DNA of 64,000 bases from Dicyema japonicum (GCA_011109175.1 RDEW01000008.1:629954-693953), one strand, 5' to 3'; positions 1 through 12,330 are shown, numbered from the stretch's first letter. Numbers and translations: made by a program. The notes: generated by a model not told the origin, from the letters alone.

Positions 1-1558
1 GAGGTTCCTTTGAGTCTCACACTAAATTTATATTTAAACAAACCTCACTACATTTGGTTTATAAAAATGAGTTCTAACAGATAAAAGAATTTCAGAAGCA
101 CCAAATTCAACAACGGAAATTTGTTTCTCGTTATATATTATATATACATTTTCATTTTCAAAATTAAATTTTATGTTATTAAATGAAATATTCCAAGGTA
201 TCTTAATATTTTATAATATTACCTCAGTAGTAGTACCTGAAATTATATCATAAAATATAAGAGTATCTGAAGAAATGGCAACAATCACTTGGTTACTTCC
301 AATTACTTTTATTGACTCAATATCGGATCCACGAGAAGAATGAACACGAAAGGTTGAAGTGGTTTCAGGATCTTTGACTATGACTTGAGACCCACTAGAA
401 TAATTCATTTCATAACGATTTTGATAAAGTGTCTTTTTTAAACAGCAATCAAATATCTCAACAGAACCACATAAAGTGCCCTATAAACAAATAAAATAAT
501 ATTACAATAATAATTTTAGTTCCATCATTAGAATAAACCATACAAGTTATACTATACAAATTTTCGATATCTATTTTATTATTTTCTTCCCACATTTGTT
601 TATTATTTTTCCATGCATAAACTCTCAATCTATTTAATAATCACATATATACCTATTATATGAACCTATAACTATCACATTACCTTGGGGACTTGCTACA
701 CCAACATCAAAACTCTTTTCAGTAGAATCATGTCCATAATCGAAATATTGAAAAGATTTTCCTTCTTTATTATAACATAAAATTTTCATATCTCCTCCAG
801 CAGCCACAAATGAAGCAGATCCCCAAACCAAAGCATATGGAGGACATGTATGGGTCGCTATTTTCCCCTATGTATTAAAATTGTACGCAACCTGAGTTCC
901 ATTAAAAAATTTGTCCTGTGAGAAAAAATATCTGGCAATACTTCCATCCATATGACCTGTAAGGATACCCATTCCATTAGGTCTATGTAAAAATAAATAA
1001 TGTACGAGCTGCACATTGATATTACAGGAGAATCAGTATTAAACAGTGCTGTACACCGATTAGACTTTAGGTTAGCTTGACGAACATTCCCATTAAAAAG
1101 ACCAATAATGAGAACATCCTCTTTAATCCAATTGAGAGTAGTAACTGGAGATGATTGAACAAATTTATTTGTAATTGATTTTTTATCACCCCTTATTAAT
1201 TAAATTATATTCAACCAGATATGACCTATTTTGTAAATAAATACTATATTATCAGTCTGAGATACAGCTATACAAGTAGAATCTGGTGAAAATTCTATCC
1301 CTGTTATTAAATAATTTTTTCCATTCTAAAGTTACAAATCATTATTAAACTTTTGGGTCAAATGGTTTTGTAGGGAATTTGTCCTTTCTTTCTCCATTGC
1401 GACCAAAAAGATAAATATATCGATCTCCTGTAGCTGCAGCTATTTTCTCATCATTTTTAGATATAGCAATTGCACATATTCGTACTGAACTATTCTATTT
1501 AATACAAATATTTATTGACTTGTGGAGGTATACATGTCTGACTGTGCTTTAGTTTCAT
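1..1558 (-). CDS. IFT172: Intraflagellar transport protein IFT172, N-terminal WD-repeat part (runs off the left edge)
   Basis: IFT172 is the large peripheral subunit of the IFT-B train that moves cargo along cilia. Reading leftward from an ATG at 1556-1558 gives a start resembling animal IFT172 (MKLKHSQT) and then WD blades. Blocks around 634-831 ([30 protein letters not shown]) and 211-408 (GSQVIVK, ESIKVIG) align in order with the metazoan protein, and the leftmost block contains FENENV and SVRT. I place nine GT-AG introns at 22-43, 202-222, 481-505, 630-652, 868-891, 983-1005, 1192-1215, 1326-1350 and 1495-1519 (21-25 nt); removing them restores one frame. About the first 450 residues are present; the rest lies beyond the window. 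A motile ciliated animal is implied. Identity is secure; exact splice borders are inferred. Confidence 0.93.
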
Positions 1559-1743
1559 TGTCATAGATTTTAATAATTTATTAAAATAATTATTAATTTT
1601 ATATTAAATAAAAATATTGGAATTTATTTATGTTTTCCATAAAGGAAAAATGTTTTTATTTGCCCAAAACTTTTTTTTAATTAAAATCCGTCCATTTATT
1701 CGTGATTCATGGTGGCACAAACATACAACAATGAGCTAAAAGT

Positions 1744-2066
1744 ATAATAATAACAGCCTTTTCACGAGAGCCATAATATTTATAGCTCCACATAGCCAGG
1801 ACACGCACTTTATTTAAGTAAAGAACCAGTTAATTTTAACTAATCGTAAAACCAATTATCTTCACTTCTTTTTTTTCTTTTTCTTGTGTGTGGGTCCTTT
1901 CTAGACTATCTAGCTCCGCTGTGAATATCCACTGATGACGGCGTCACTCCTCAAGCCTTTTTAGCATCGTAGATGCGTGGAACCTTCCACCCGGTGAACT
2001 GCAGCGAGAATCGAACCCGTAACCTAAGCCACTTTTGCCCGACACCTAACCAGTATGCCACCCAGC
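1744..2066 (-). repeat. tRNA-derived SINE, full-length copy
   Basis: Reverse-strand copy of the SINE at 46990-47312. The tRNA-like head lies at 1985-2066 (A-box-like TGGCATACTGG and B-box-like GGGTTCGATTCTC on the minus strand), followed by the conserved central block (TGACGCCGTCATC), a T-rich or A-rich linker and a 3' tail of TTATTATTAT type. It occupies most of the gap between IFT172 and the next gene. No clean target-site duplication is visible. Confidence 0.85.
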
Positions 2067-2254
2067 TTTAATAAGTATATAGATATAAATTGTCAAAGTG
2101 TCAATTATCATTGCATTCTTCAGAACTATATTCAAATTACTCATCCAAGTCATATACTGCAATAAGGTCGAACTTAAAAGTGCCGAAACTAATTAAATTA
2201 CGATTTTCTCGTCGCACGATGACTCGAAACATTGAGTAGGCTGTCTCCCAGAAC

Positions 2255-2995
2255 ATGGAATCATCTATAATTTCTGATTTTCAAGAAGGTAAAAATTCAA
2301 TGATCTCTAATGAAGAAAGCATACAATCAACCGATACCCTTCGGAGATCAATCAAACTTCTGAAAGACCAAATGGGAGATCTTGAGAAAAAGATTTTTGG
2401 TTCTGAAAACAAATTTGATGATGAAACTTCTACAACATCCAAACTACCAGTCCATATAGAAAAATCTATGAATATTTCAACCGTAGATCTAACTTTTGAA
2501 GAAATAAAGACAGGAAAGAATTACGAATGTACAATTAAAAATGGCGAACCGAAGAGGTATCCACTATATGATGGTTTGGATACTGCGAAATACTGTGTAG
2601 TAGAGCAAAATTTTCCGATTTATTCCTTAGAACCTGAAAATGGCGGAGAAATACATATTTCCAGACTTGAATTAATTGAATATTTTTTAAAGAGTAAAAC
2701 TTTTCATATTAAGTATACGAAGAGTATGGAAGCAAAATTCCTATATGTGCGTACATACGACGATAATATTATTTATCAGACTGTGACATATTACAACATA
2801 AAATATGATATTGAAAAAGATATGAAGATTCCTGTGCCAAATATCAGAAAACGTGATAACTTTATCAAGAATTTTACAAGTAAATACTTTCCACTATATA
2901 TGGTAATGTTGACTATAGTGACATACTTTAGAAATTTTTTTTGCTTAATTTATTGGCTTGGTAATAATTCAAGTTCTAAGTTTGCTAAGAAATAA
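2255..2995 (+). CDS. Unrecognised 246-aa protein, probably tail-anchored in a membrane
   Basis: Single uninterrupted open frame of 246 codons starting MESSIISDF and ending FAKK, with codon use like the neighbouring real genes. Residues about 28-52 (TLRRSIKLLKDQMGDLEKKI) look like a short coiled coil. The middle is charged and could be a globular domain. Residues about 213-235 (YFPLYMVMLTIVTYF, FFCLIYWLG) form one hydrophobic stretch near the C-terminus, followed by a short basic tail ending FAKK. This layout (cytosolic coiled coil, C-terminal anchor, KK near the end) resembles a tail-anchored ER protein, but that is inference. I do not recognise the family. Upstream exons with tiny introns cannot be excluded; the chosen ATG is the first in frame. 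Confidence 0.6.
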   Translation: MESSIISDFQEGKNSMISNEESIQSTDTLRRSIKLLKDQMGDLEKKIFGSENKFDDETSTTSKLPVHIEKSMNISTVDLTFEEIKTGKNYECTIKNGEPKRYPLYDGLDTAKYCVVEQNFPIYSLEPENGGEIHISRLELIEYFLKSKTFHIKYTKSMEAKFLYVRTYDDNIIYQTVTYYNIKYDIEKDMKIPVPNIRKRDNFIKNFTSKYFPLYMVMLTIVTYFRNFFCLIYWLGNNSSSKFAKK

Positions 2996-2998
2996 CAA

Positions 2999-3589
2999 AT
3001 TAGCATTACTTACGTTAATTTCAATTTTTTCAGTAAGTTATTATAAAGTAAACAATTAAGACTGTATGTAGATGTAGTTCAATACTTTTATAACTTTCAT
3101 AATTCTTTAAAAAAAACAAATTCCGCGCTAAAATTCAATCTAAACGTTAAAGCCAGAGTAAAGTAACCAGTTATCGCAGTGCCTCAAACAGGACTATTGA
3201 CTGCGAAGGTACACAGTGAACATTAAAATACGATAGCACGTTATGAGTGAGCGTGTCTTTCTGTTTGACGAGTTTCTATTTTTTCGAAAACAAATTTATT
3301 ATAGAAATGAACAAAAAATATTAAAAGTAGCTGCTGTCGAGTGAACGAATTCCATCTTACGATTTGTATGGAAATGTACTCAATCAACCACGACCCAATA
3401 GCGAGTTCGTATGTCAGATGAACCCTAGTCCTTCTCCCAGCCTACATACATTAATAGAGACCAACAAAAATAGGATAACTCCCTATAAGGCTTCTATAAG
3501 AAAACCATGTCCCCCGTTCAATCAACTTAGACCAATCCGACTAATAAACCAAATCCTATAATTTTATAAGCTAATGTTAAAGATAATTT
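2999..3589. other. Intergenic stretch, no gene seen
   Basis: AT-rich sequence between the 246-aa gene and the convergent peptidase gene. A GC-richer patch at 3120-3560 has one 65-codon open frame without recognisable similarity; I do not call it a gene. Confidence 0.5.
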
Positions 3590-5124
3590 CTAATTAACCC
3601 ACTGACGAATGATTTCGATTTCACGTCTCCTTGTGGCTGTGAGATTTGAGGAATCATTTGGAGATGACCTTCTCAAATCGACATGATGAGCTCCTCCTTC
3701 TATCAAAAGATTAAATATGTCATTATTTATGTCTCGCGGACATTACCTACATACCAGGGATCAAGCTCTCCGTTGCTGAATATAATTTTGCTCATGGAAT
3801 CAATATTTCTAAGGTTGTTCTCACGAGTAGCCTGATTCGGTCGAAAGTCAATTCCATATGTGCTCATGCATATTTCTTGATATTGGGAAACGTTAAATGT
3901 GTAAGGGATGAACATGTTCGTAGGACTTTCGTTCGAACACAGGTAGTTCCCTAATTCCGTGCATGACTAAACTATTTCACTAATTTACTTGGTAATCCAG
4001 ATATGATCCATTTCTGAGGATCCGTAGACATTATACAGATCATAGCAGTCTCCACTGTTTCCGGAGTAATTAAAGTAAAAATTAAAGTTTTCCTGATTCC
4101 TTCTACTAATTTATCATCAGTCATGTTTGGGGTCGAGAAGAATCGCGCAATAACCTAACAGTAAAAAACTAAGGGATCACTGAAACTGAATAGGTGGGAA
4201 GAGGAACGAAAAGATTTGACGGAGTTGGATAATTTGCCATCGCCGTGTTTATAAGGATTAACTCAAAGTAGCTCAATTTATCCAAAAAAATGTCGGTTTC
4301 ACATGTTTCAATTGAATTCCATAAACCTCATTTCATAAAACCAAAGACCACTTCATCTGATTCCATCAACTTCCCAAACTCGCTTAATATTTATCGGGGC
4401 AAATTCCTCTGCCCTTCTGAATGCAGATGACGTCTTTTCAAATAACATTCCACAATTATCATTTCCATCAAAATTAAATAATGGAGCAGATGATGCGATC
4501 GCTCTGAATTTTTGATCAAAAAATAACCCAGAGATCCATTCTGGGTACTGCATTCTCATCCAGGCGGCAAGCATTCCTCCGTACGAACCTCCAAAGGTCA
4601 CAATCTTGATGTCCCGTTAAAGAGGGAACTAATAAGATCAACAAAGTCTGCCATTGCTTGTTTCGTAGTTAAATAAATAAGCTGACTGACCTGAAGATTA
4701 CATTAAAATCGACTTGTGATATATTTCTATAGGGCTGTGATTCTCCGTAATACCTATGTTCCGCGAAAATAACAATAGCGTTGAACGCGGGGGCAATCTC
4801 CCAAACAAATCCCTATAATACTTTTGGGCATAAAAACCGTGTTTTCAGAAAAATCTTCGATTCTTCCTTCATTTCCAGGATAGAAAAATACCGGTCCACC
4901 AGGTTTGTAGTGTTTATCAGAATAAATGTATTTCAAATTAAATTTATAACTATTTGTGGAGTTAAAGTGGTCAAGCTAAAATGCTCTAAAAACCTTACTT
5001 TTGTCTTAAACCACCTTATTTCGTAATCTAAGGTATATCTATTTTTAATAGTAAAACTTGGGAACGTTTCATCATTTTGATGCGAACTTAAAACAACAAA
5101 GAATGCAAAAAGTAATAGATTCAT
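3590..5124 (-). CDS. Lysosomal Pro-X carboxypeptidase / dipeptidyl peptidase II-like serine peptidase (family S28)
   Basis: S28 peptidases cleave after proline in lysosomes or secreted fluids. From the ATG at 5122-5124 a short signal peptide (MNLLLFAFFVVLSS) is followed by the family landmarks in order: LDHFN (after a 23-nt intron), GGPVFFYPGNEGRIEDF, IFAEHRYYGES, the nucleophile elbow GGSYGGMLAAWMR (minus strand of 4562-4601), the acid motif FSNGELDPW (about 3750-3776) and the catalytic His in GGAHHVDLRR near the end. The stop is TAG at 3590-3592. Several 23-25-nt introns interrupt it, for example just before LDHFN and before GFVWEIAPAF. All three triad residues are retained, so it is probably active. 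PRCP versus DPP7 cannot be decided by eye. Confidence 0.9.
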
Positions 5125-5459
5125 TTATAGCAAAATTGATAACATTTTATTATGTTTTATGGTTAGCCACACTAAAATAAATTAAAACACGATTTTGTTA
5201 AATTAATATTTTTTTCATTTCATGCGCTTCCAGTTGTTGTTCCGAAAAACTTTTTTGCTTCGAACTTGGAAAGGTCTATGAATCAGTCTAGAAGAAAATC
5301 TTTGAAAGATTTATGTGGAAGAATCCGAAAGTTGTCGGAAGGTTGTTAACCCTCAATGATTGATGGTTGATCAAAAACCTTTTAGATTTAGCTAAGCAGT
5401 GACTTTCATAAAAGTTGAAGATAATTGGTTGATAAAACAAAAAAGAGATTAAAGATCAG

Positions 5460-5645
5460 AATGCAAATCAAAGAATGGTCCATCTATAAAAATGAGAAAC
5501 TTCTGATAAAAATTAAACATAGATCGATCAAAATAAGACATTTACACGTCAAATGAGACACATATTGATCAAAATGAGACATTTACATGTTGAAATGAGA
5601 CAGACTGGTCAAAATAAGGAATATGTCGATCAAAATGAGAGCAAC
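5460..5645 (+). repeat. Degenerate short tandem repeat (GATCAAAATGAGACA-type units)
   Basis: Around six imperfect units of roughly 15-30 bp built on GATCAAAATGAGACA with TTTACAYGT spacers (for example 5527, 5565, 5607, 5629). Unit length is irregular. No coding potential is evident. Confidence 0.6.
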
Positions 5646-5879
5646 ACAATATCTCTGATACCTAACTTCAAATATAAAGGTTTTTCTGAAAGTTTTAAAC
5701 AAATTTTATGGTATTTTGGAGTGTTCACTATAAAAGTGAATGTACTGTATTTTTTCTTGTTATATTATTTGTGAGTCTGGACATCCATAATGTGCATTTG
5801 TTGTGTTGACTAAGGTTTAATTTTAATAGTCAACACCTGACCTAAATTGATGTTAGAATAAATTTTTCTAAAAATAAGA

Positions 5880-6045
5880 ATAAACTATATATTCGTACTA
5901 TAAATACCCAGCCAGGATTCTCGACCCCGCCGGACTCGTCCTCACCTTTGTCGGTCTGGGATCACTTAGTTAGATGAGAACTTTTATTTCTTTCTCTTTG
6001 ACCCAGTGATCCTGGGGGTAATAATAATAATAAATACCCAGCCAT
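5880..6045 (+). mobile_element. LINE 3' end fragment with terminal hairpin and TAA-rich tail
   Basis: Contains the shared LINE terminus seen elsewhere in the window: GGGATCACTTAG (Gly-Ile-Thr-stop) at 5958-5969 and an exact inverted copy of the 5' arm, AGTGATCC, at 6005-6012, then GGGGGTAATAATAATAATAA. Only the last about 150 bp of the element is present. Confidence 0.7.
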
Positions 6046-7249
6046 GTACATTATCGAGATAATAATACTGCACTTTACGAAGAGGCATATTAGTTGTAGC
6101 TCCTTAGGTAACAACAACGTTGAATTTTTGATCACGATTCTGGGCGTTTAAAGAAATGATTTCCAAATATTCAGTAAAGTGGTTAATGAGAATTTCCAAC
6201 ACCGGGAAGGTCATTTTGCTGAAAAAGAAGGAAGATCACTTTCGAAGCACTGGGTTGAAACTTTGTCTTTTAATAGGTGACATATCCACCTTGTAAGCAA
6301 GCTGCCTTTTGTCTTATCGCGTTTCGAAGTCATAGACGAAGGAATTAGTCAACATCAAATTTTGGCTGGTAAATTCAACATCATATTTTTGGTATTTTTG
6401 AAAAAATTGTTGTTTTCTTTTCATCTTCAAACTCACGTTAAGAAGTACATAAGATGGAGAGAGTTCGAAAGACAAAGACTTATCAGAAGTCGATGAAATA
6501 AGAATATGTCACATGGGCGGCGCGTAACGCATGGGCAGCCTGTTACATTTTTTCGACCTTGAAAAGGTCTTTTGATTATCCGACATTTAATTTTGTATAT
6601 CCGATTTATATCGTGATTTAATCTTGTTGAATTAGTTTTTTATTCATAAATGTTATGATTATAAAGATTTTATTTTTTATAGCGGTAAACCTAGATTTCT
6701 AGCGTGATTTATTGCATGGAAGATTATTTTGTTGCAATGGCTTCTTACAAAGGTTTTGTGAAAGATTGCGTTGAATATCAAACTTTAAAAGATGCTTTGA
6801 ATGATAAATTTCCCGAAAATCTTCCGAGGCACAGAAAATATAGGCTTGTAAAGAAGATAGAAAATTTTTCCATTATCAATGACAGGTATTGTAAATTTTC
6901 AATAATTTTAGACTGTATCTTAAATTAACTGATTCCAAGTTAGTCATATCCCTGGATAATAAAACCGAAATGTAGCATGTTGCAAAATCGTTGCACGAGT
7001 TTTCACACGGAGGAGTCAATAATCCAATTTTACCTTATCACACTCTTCATTTAGACGGTTAATCACATATGTAAGTTCTCTCGATTGTCTTTCAGATGCC
7101 CCCGGAATAGATTCCTAGCAAGACCTTTTTAGCTTCTCTTCCAGGTATTCTTTATCCACAATTGGCTTTTTCTGTGTCGCATTCATAACATCGTATTTTA
7201 GAAATCGATTTTTGATTATTGCGTCCTGCTTATTTTCACTAGACTTTGT
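6046..7249. other. Mostly unannotated stretch; possible integrase N-terminal remnant
   Basis: A 74-codon open frame at 6704-6928 contains YQTLKDALNDKFPE and RKYRLVKKIENFSIIND, which resembles the N-terminal region of KRBA2-like integrases; an intron donor may follow at about 6887. The resemblance is weak. Nothing else is recognised. Confidence 0.25.
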
Positions 7250-8270
7250 ATCTAGGTAATGTGGCGGAGGAAGATTTTCTCCTCCATCTTCCTAACCCCT
7301 GACATTCGTTCCACTTCCTGTGGAGGCCACGGCTTCCCTGGCAACCGGACAACCACCATAACTCGTTCTGTGATCACCAGACCCGCAGTTGATACAGGAT
7401 CTTCTATTGTTCGGTTCTGGGCACTCCGGGGAACTATGTGGTCCTCCACTGAAGAAACATCTCTTTGCCCCATTGCAATGTCTTGCAATGTGTCCGAAAT
7501 ATTGACAATTAAAGCATCTTGTAGGTGGTCTTCTGGCCCACTCACAATCGATTTCCATCCATCCAATGACAAGGCCCAGGTGTATCAAGGACGTAGCTTC
7601 TCCCCTTGACTTTAAGCTCATCTTCACAACAGGGAGTTTTCTTCCATTCCTTACAATACGTTTCACCGACTCAGTGGTTGGAGCAATTTCTTTGTAAGCC
7701 ATAAGTTCGTCTTCCTCAATCCATATTGGCACATTCTTTAAAACAATTTCCGAAAGCCTCTCGAGTTCGATTACCTTGTGGTTTCCCTTCCCGAAAGGAG
7801 AAAATAGATTAGTCTCTTCAACGAATGAGATTTTATCTGACTCTTCTTTGAACTACAATCGGAAAATCCCAGTCACTCTGGCGGTTTTCAGTGATTTCAA
7901 TCCACATAACAGGTTTGCAAGTTTAATACTCCCCATGCTCTTGTCTATAGCCGAGAGTTTAACTGTCAACCAATGATCTGTCGAATCCACTCTGGACGCT
8001 GTTTTGGGTTTGTCTTTAACAGTTAACGGTTCCAGAAACAATCCTTAATGCTTTCAATACAACTCTTCTTTAAAACCTTTCCAGAGGTGGCTTTTCTGAT
8101 TTTAGTAATCCTCTTTGTAGGAGCTTTTTTAACGACAAGCATAACCACACAACAACCACGTAATTTATTCCCCTCTCATTATTCTCGAATTTTATACCTA
8201 CCCTCAATTCCCGGACACTTACACTCATAAAACGAAGGAACCAATTTCCAAAGAAACGCCATCGATCCAC
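7250..8270 (-). mobile_element. Gag-like ORF1 fragment of a non-LTR retrotransposon (zinc knuckles)
   Basis: Minus-strand translation of 7292-7732 gives RCFNCQYFGHIARHC (CX2CX4HX4C), a second degenerate knuckle in which one Cys is replaced (RCFFSGGPHSSPEC) and a third C-H-C cluster (CINCGSGDHRTSYGGC). Three knuckles in a row after an RRM-like region is the ORF1 arrangement of I/Jockey/R1-type LINEs. Coding similarity continues upstream to about 8045 in another frame, so the copy is broken by frameshifts. It has no attached RT. Confidence 0.75.
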
Positions 8271-8529
8271 CTAACTCAAGAGAAGCCTTGTGTTTTGTTG
8301 CAATTATAGTAATTTTTTATTATAAAAGTAATTTTTCCACATTTTTTATTTAACCTTTTCAGATTTTCATTTTGGGGGAAACCGCAAAATTGGAGAATTT
8401 TTGCCCCATTTCGGTGTCTGATGTATTTTGTTTTTTTCGTAGTGAATTAACAAATCTGTATATATTAAAAACATTTTTATGAGTTTTATGTTTTACAAGA
8501 TTAAGAAGCATTGTGAAAGTCCGTACCAC

Positions 8530-9640
8530 AGGGGTGGCTAACCAGTCGATCTCGATCGATTGGTTTTTAACTAAACGATGCGATTAACATCGTTCCTGTG
8601 TTTATTTTCTCGCTTAATTTTCCATGATTTAACTGTCAGGGAAGAATTATTTTATTTAACGAAATATCTACAATTCTTTCAAAAAGTTTGTGTTATTGTC
8701 CGATTTATTTCCGTTAAAAACGAAAGTAATCAATTAATTAACACAAAAATTCAACAAACGTGGCCCCAGCCGACAATACCGACGTTGCCTCTCACGATTG
8801 CAACTGAGATCATATGGAAAAGCCACTGGGAATTACGTGCATCGTGATTTTTTTGTGTAGCTAGGCGTCCAAGCTTCTTTAGGAAACGAAACGATTTTCC
8901 ACTTATTCCTCCAGTTGTCTAAAAATAGTGGGGTAGAACGCGAATCGGTCGCGTAGCGTTTCGTATTTTTTCTCCTTTGCCTCATCGTTTTCCGCGGCAA
9001 ATTACCACAAAAGTGAATGAACTAAATTTGGAATTACAAGAAAACAATAAATATATTCTCGATATGATCGGATCAATAAATTCTTTCAAATTGAAGTTAA
9101 AATTGTGGATATCTCAAATCCAAAAGGAAAATTTTACAAAACTAGTTAATAAAAATCATGATGGCAAAGAATTTACTGTGGTACTACAAATAAAATAAAC
9201 GAGTTTTATCACAGATTTGTTAAAATTAATATAAATTAAAAAATTAATATATAATTAAAAATCACAGATTTGTCAACTTCAGGAAAATTACTCTTTTATG
9301 CACTTTCTTTGCTTTCTTCGTTTATGAACATTGACAATGTTTCAGAAGAATTTAGAAAGATTTTTGACGTTGATCCAAGAAAGATTCAAATAGAAATTAT
9401 ATGTCTAAAATGACATCATTTTAAAAGTACATTCAAATGTCAACATGTGGAAATTTAAGTTTCCAGAAAAATATCCCATTTTGATTGATGCGCATCAACG
9501 AATTCTTTTGTGCTTCGGAATCACGTATTTATCCGAAACATCATTTTCGAGAATGAAGATGATAAAATCTCAATATAGGACCCGTGTAACAAATAACCAC
9601 CTTGGGGACTGCATGCGAATAGCGGAATAATAACAAACCA
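8530..9640 (+). mobile_element. hAT transposon remnant (GTF2IRD2-like transposase)
   Basis: Starts with a hAT-like terminus, CAGGGGTGGCTAACC, at about 8531. Two transposase pieces follow: 8977-9198 (KVNELNLELQENNKYILDM, LKLKLWISQIQKENF) and 9445-9630 (FPILIDAHQRILLCFGITY-like region, then SETSFSRMKMIKSQYRTR), the latter matching the hAT C-terminal dimerisation region. Frameshifts separate them, and no right terminus or matching target duplication was found. Confidence 0.7.
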
Positions 9641-10239
9641 CTCAAATACGATGATGAGACGGTCATTCGTAGGTAGTTCTCCCCAACCTTGAGTCCTGGT
9701 GATTTGAGTCACTGTAGGTTATCACAGAGAGTCCAAGTTCTTCACCAATAAAAAACACAGACTTCCTTGGAGGACTAAGTAATGTTTCCATTAATTGAAT
9801 CCACGCTAGACAGAACTCAAACTTTATTTAAAGAATTAAGAACTGTAGCGTTAATTAATCAAAGGCATATGTCATTAAAAGTGTTTTTGACTTATCAAAA
9901 ATCGAAGCTTTTTGACCAACATTGCTCAATTATGAAAGAATAACTTGGTAATCTAATATATATTAAGATTAATTCTCAATGTGAGGGTGAGGTACCTTGG
10001 ACAACTGTGGCAATAGTTGTTCTCCAGTAAATACTGATGCTCGAACCTCGATGTGACCGAGATCGCAACCAGCATCCTTATTAAAGTCTGCATCAGTCGT
10101 ATCCTTACATTTTTTCGTCCTCTTCAAAAGACTCTAGAAGTTCTTCCAGAACCCCCTCCTCTTCCTGAGGGACCGATGAAAATGGACCATTCTCTCCCCC
10201 TACTCAGTTACATAGTTGCATGGGGTGGTTCCCCTTCTT
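9641..10239. other. Unannotated stretch
   Basis: No gene or clear element recognised; it probably contains decayed repeat sequence leading into the LINE at 10240. Confidence 0.4.
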
Positions 10240-12330
10240 TCTTAGTTTGCAGATTGTGCTCTACGAGGACTTAGAACACAACGTCGGTCCATGTACCTCC
10301 CTGCTCATCTTACATCTGAACATGAACGGAATCAGAAGCAAATTTCTAGGAATGCAGGATGAAAAAGTAGACAGTTAACCAAGTCAGTCCAAGTCTTTCT
10401 GACTATGTGGTACTCCGGAATGACTAGGACAGGAGTTCTGGTGCGGGTCTTCCAACGATTGTTAGAATCGGATTCACTGATGTTTGTCACCTTTCTGTGG
10501 GAGGGTGTCCGAACATTAGGGCATATCTCTGTTGAGTTCTAGCTCTCACATGCAGTACGGCCTACCCTCATGAATGTCCACAATATACCAAGTAGGTCGT
10601 GTCCTCCGTCATACAATCCCAACAAATTGAGGCTAAAAGACTCCTCAGCACATATGGTTTACCAAGTGACCATAACCTCATTTTATACGACTCAAAGTTG
10701 TGATACCATAAAACAATGAAATTATAATTTTTGTGAAAGGGAACTTTGCGGGCTTAACTAAGTATGTGGATTCTCAAATTTTTGGATGCAGATGACGAAT
10801 ATAAGCCCAGACTATGTTCACACACTTACTCTCATAAGGAAAAGGAATATTCTCAAATAGTTAAGTACGCATAATGCAGAGACTATTGACTGTATAAAAA
10901 AACTTAACATCTAAATTTCTTATCAATGTATTGATGAGTTACAAAAACCATCCAAAGTCATTAAGGATCAATATCACCATTACTAATTCCCAGTATTACT
11001 TTTTCACTCTAGAACAGTGGTTCTCAAACTTTTTTAAAAAAGACGTCCTCTTTTATTTTTTAATTTCTTGCGGTCCTTCATTAAATTAGTGAATTAACAT
11101 TTTAACAAAAACAAAAATTAGTGCAAAATTAAAGAATGATAATTAATGAGATGGTTGCACTTGATCGGCCATCACCAGTTTTTCTAAGTCGGGTTGTGTT
11201 TGTACAATGCAACCCTCATGTCATTTGACACATCCAATCTATTGCTAAATTTTGATTTGATGGTAAGTAGTGCTGAAAACGCTGTCTCACACTCATATGT
11301 AGTTGCAAATGGAATAAGCACTTGCCATCTTTGCCAATTCTGAATAGGAATCAGTTATTTGAATCCAAAAATCGCTTTGGGAACTTAGCATATCCATCAT
11401 TAAACAAATCGATAAATTGTTCCTGAATTATATGGTTTTCAGAAGGGGGATCCTTAACTGAAATTGAAAATGGGTTCCTGAGAAAACGATAGTACTTATC
11501 AAATTCAGAAATATCAGGAAAATATCTAAAAATTTACAAATATCGAAAAAATACCTAGAAATTAATAATATATGTTGTTTCATCACATCAATGGTGTAGT
11601 TATGCAAAGTTCATTTTCATCAATTCATGGCAATGGAGGACTGTGGTATCTCTTCCTTGCAGTTGTGAATTAACAAAATTCACAGATTCAAATATATCCA
11701 CCAAAAATGTCAATAAAGTCAATAAACAAGTATCAGAAAAATCTTCATGCAGTTTTGGTTTGACGTCTTTTGAAGAAATCAACATCCTTTTGTGTTAAAC
11801 TAGAATGTTTGGATTCCATAAGCCTCTTTAACTTGCTCGGCTTAAGTGAAGTAGACGCCAAAACCTCAGAACACACTGTGGTTTTAATTTATTTTCAGAG
11901 GTTATCAGATTGGATCAATATTAAATATATGTATTTTTATTCATTGAATTATTTCAACAGGACATTCCTACAAGGATAAAATTGAGCACGTTCTTTCTTA
12001 AATTTAATTCAAAATAATTTTAAAAAATATAATATAAAAGTAGACTAAAATAAATTACTAAAGATTGCTCCGCGGACCCCAATTTGAGAAACACTGCTCT
12101 AGAACAAGTACCGAAGACAATTTGTTCCTTACGGAATTCGGGTACCTGTGACCCCGATGGAGTGTATGCACGTCACATGAAGTACTTGGGACCCAAAGCT
12201 GTAGAAGGCTCCTAGAGTTACCATTTTGGTAACGAATAGAAAATTTATTGATAACGAATTTAACCGAAAAAGTAAAATTATCCACCAGTTAACTAATTCT
12301 CATGATTAGACGATGCACTCTCCACACACG
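10240..12330 (+). mobile_element. Degenerate LINE (endonuclease and start of RT), split by a hAT insertion
   Basis: At 10259-10292 the translation YEDLEHNVGP is followed by LLILHLNMNGIRSKF, a decayed form of the 2A-plus-endonuclease start seen at 44.4 kb. The end of an endonuclease (TYGLPSDHNLIL) lies at about 10650-10690. After removing the hAT at 11015-12096, sequence at 12105-12240 reads like the N-terminal side of an RT (CDPDGVYARHMKYLGPKAV). Many stops; not functional. Confidence 0.6.
11015..12096 (-). mobile_element. hAT element, internally decayed, with 8-bp target-site duplication
   Basis: Left end CAGTGGTTCTCAAACTT at 11015 and right end AATTTGAGAAACACTG finishing at 12096 form imperfect inverted termini of the Charlie type. 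Both sides are flanked by CTCTAGAA (11007-11014 and 12097-12104), a perfect 8-bp duplication as expected for hAT. The minus strand near 11180-11300 retains a transposase C-terminus (KSKFSNRLDVSNDMRVAL, PDLEKLV). The 1082-bp length implies an internally deleted, non-autonomous copy. Confidence 0.9.

Noticed and set aside
7252-7609. Alternative frames over the zinc-knuckle region
   Set aside because: Only the minus-strand frame at 7292-7732 contains the spaced Cys/His knuckles; the others are shadows.
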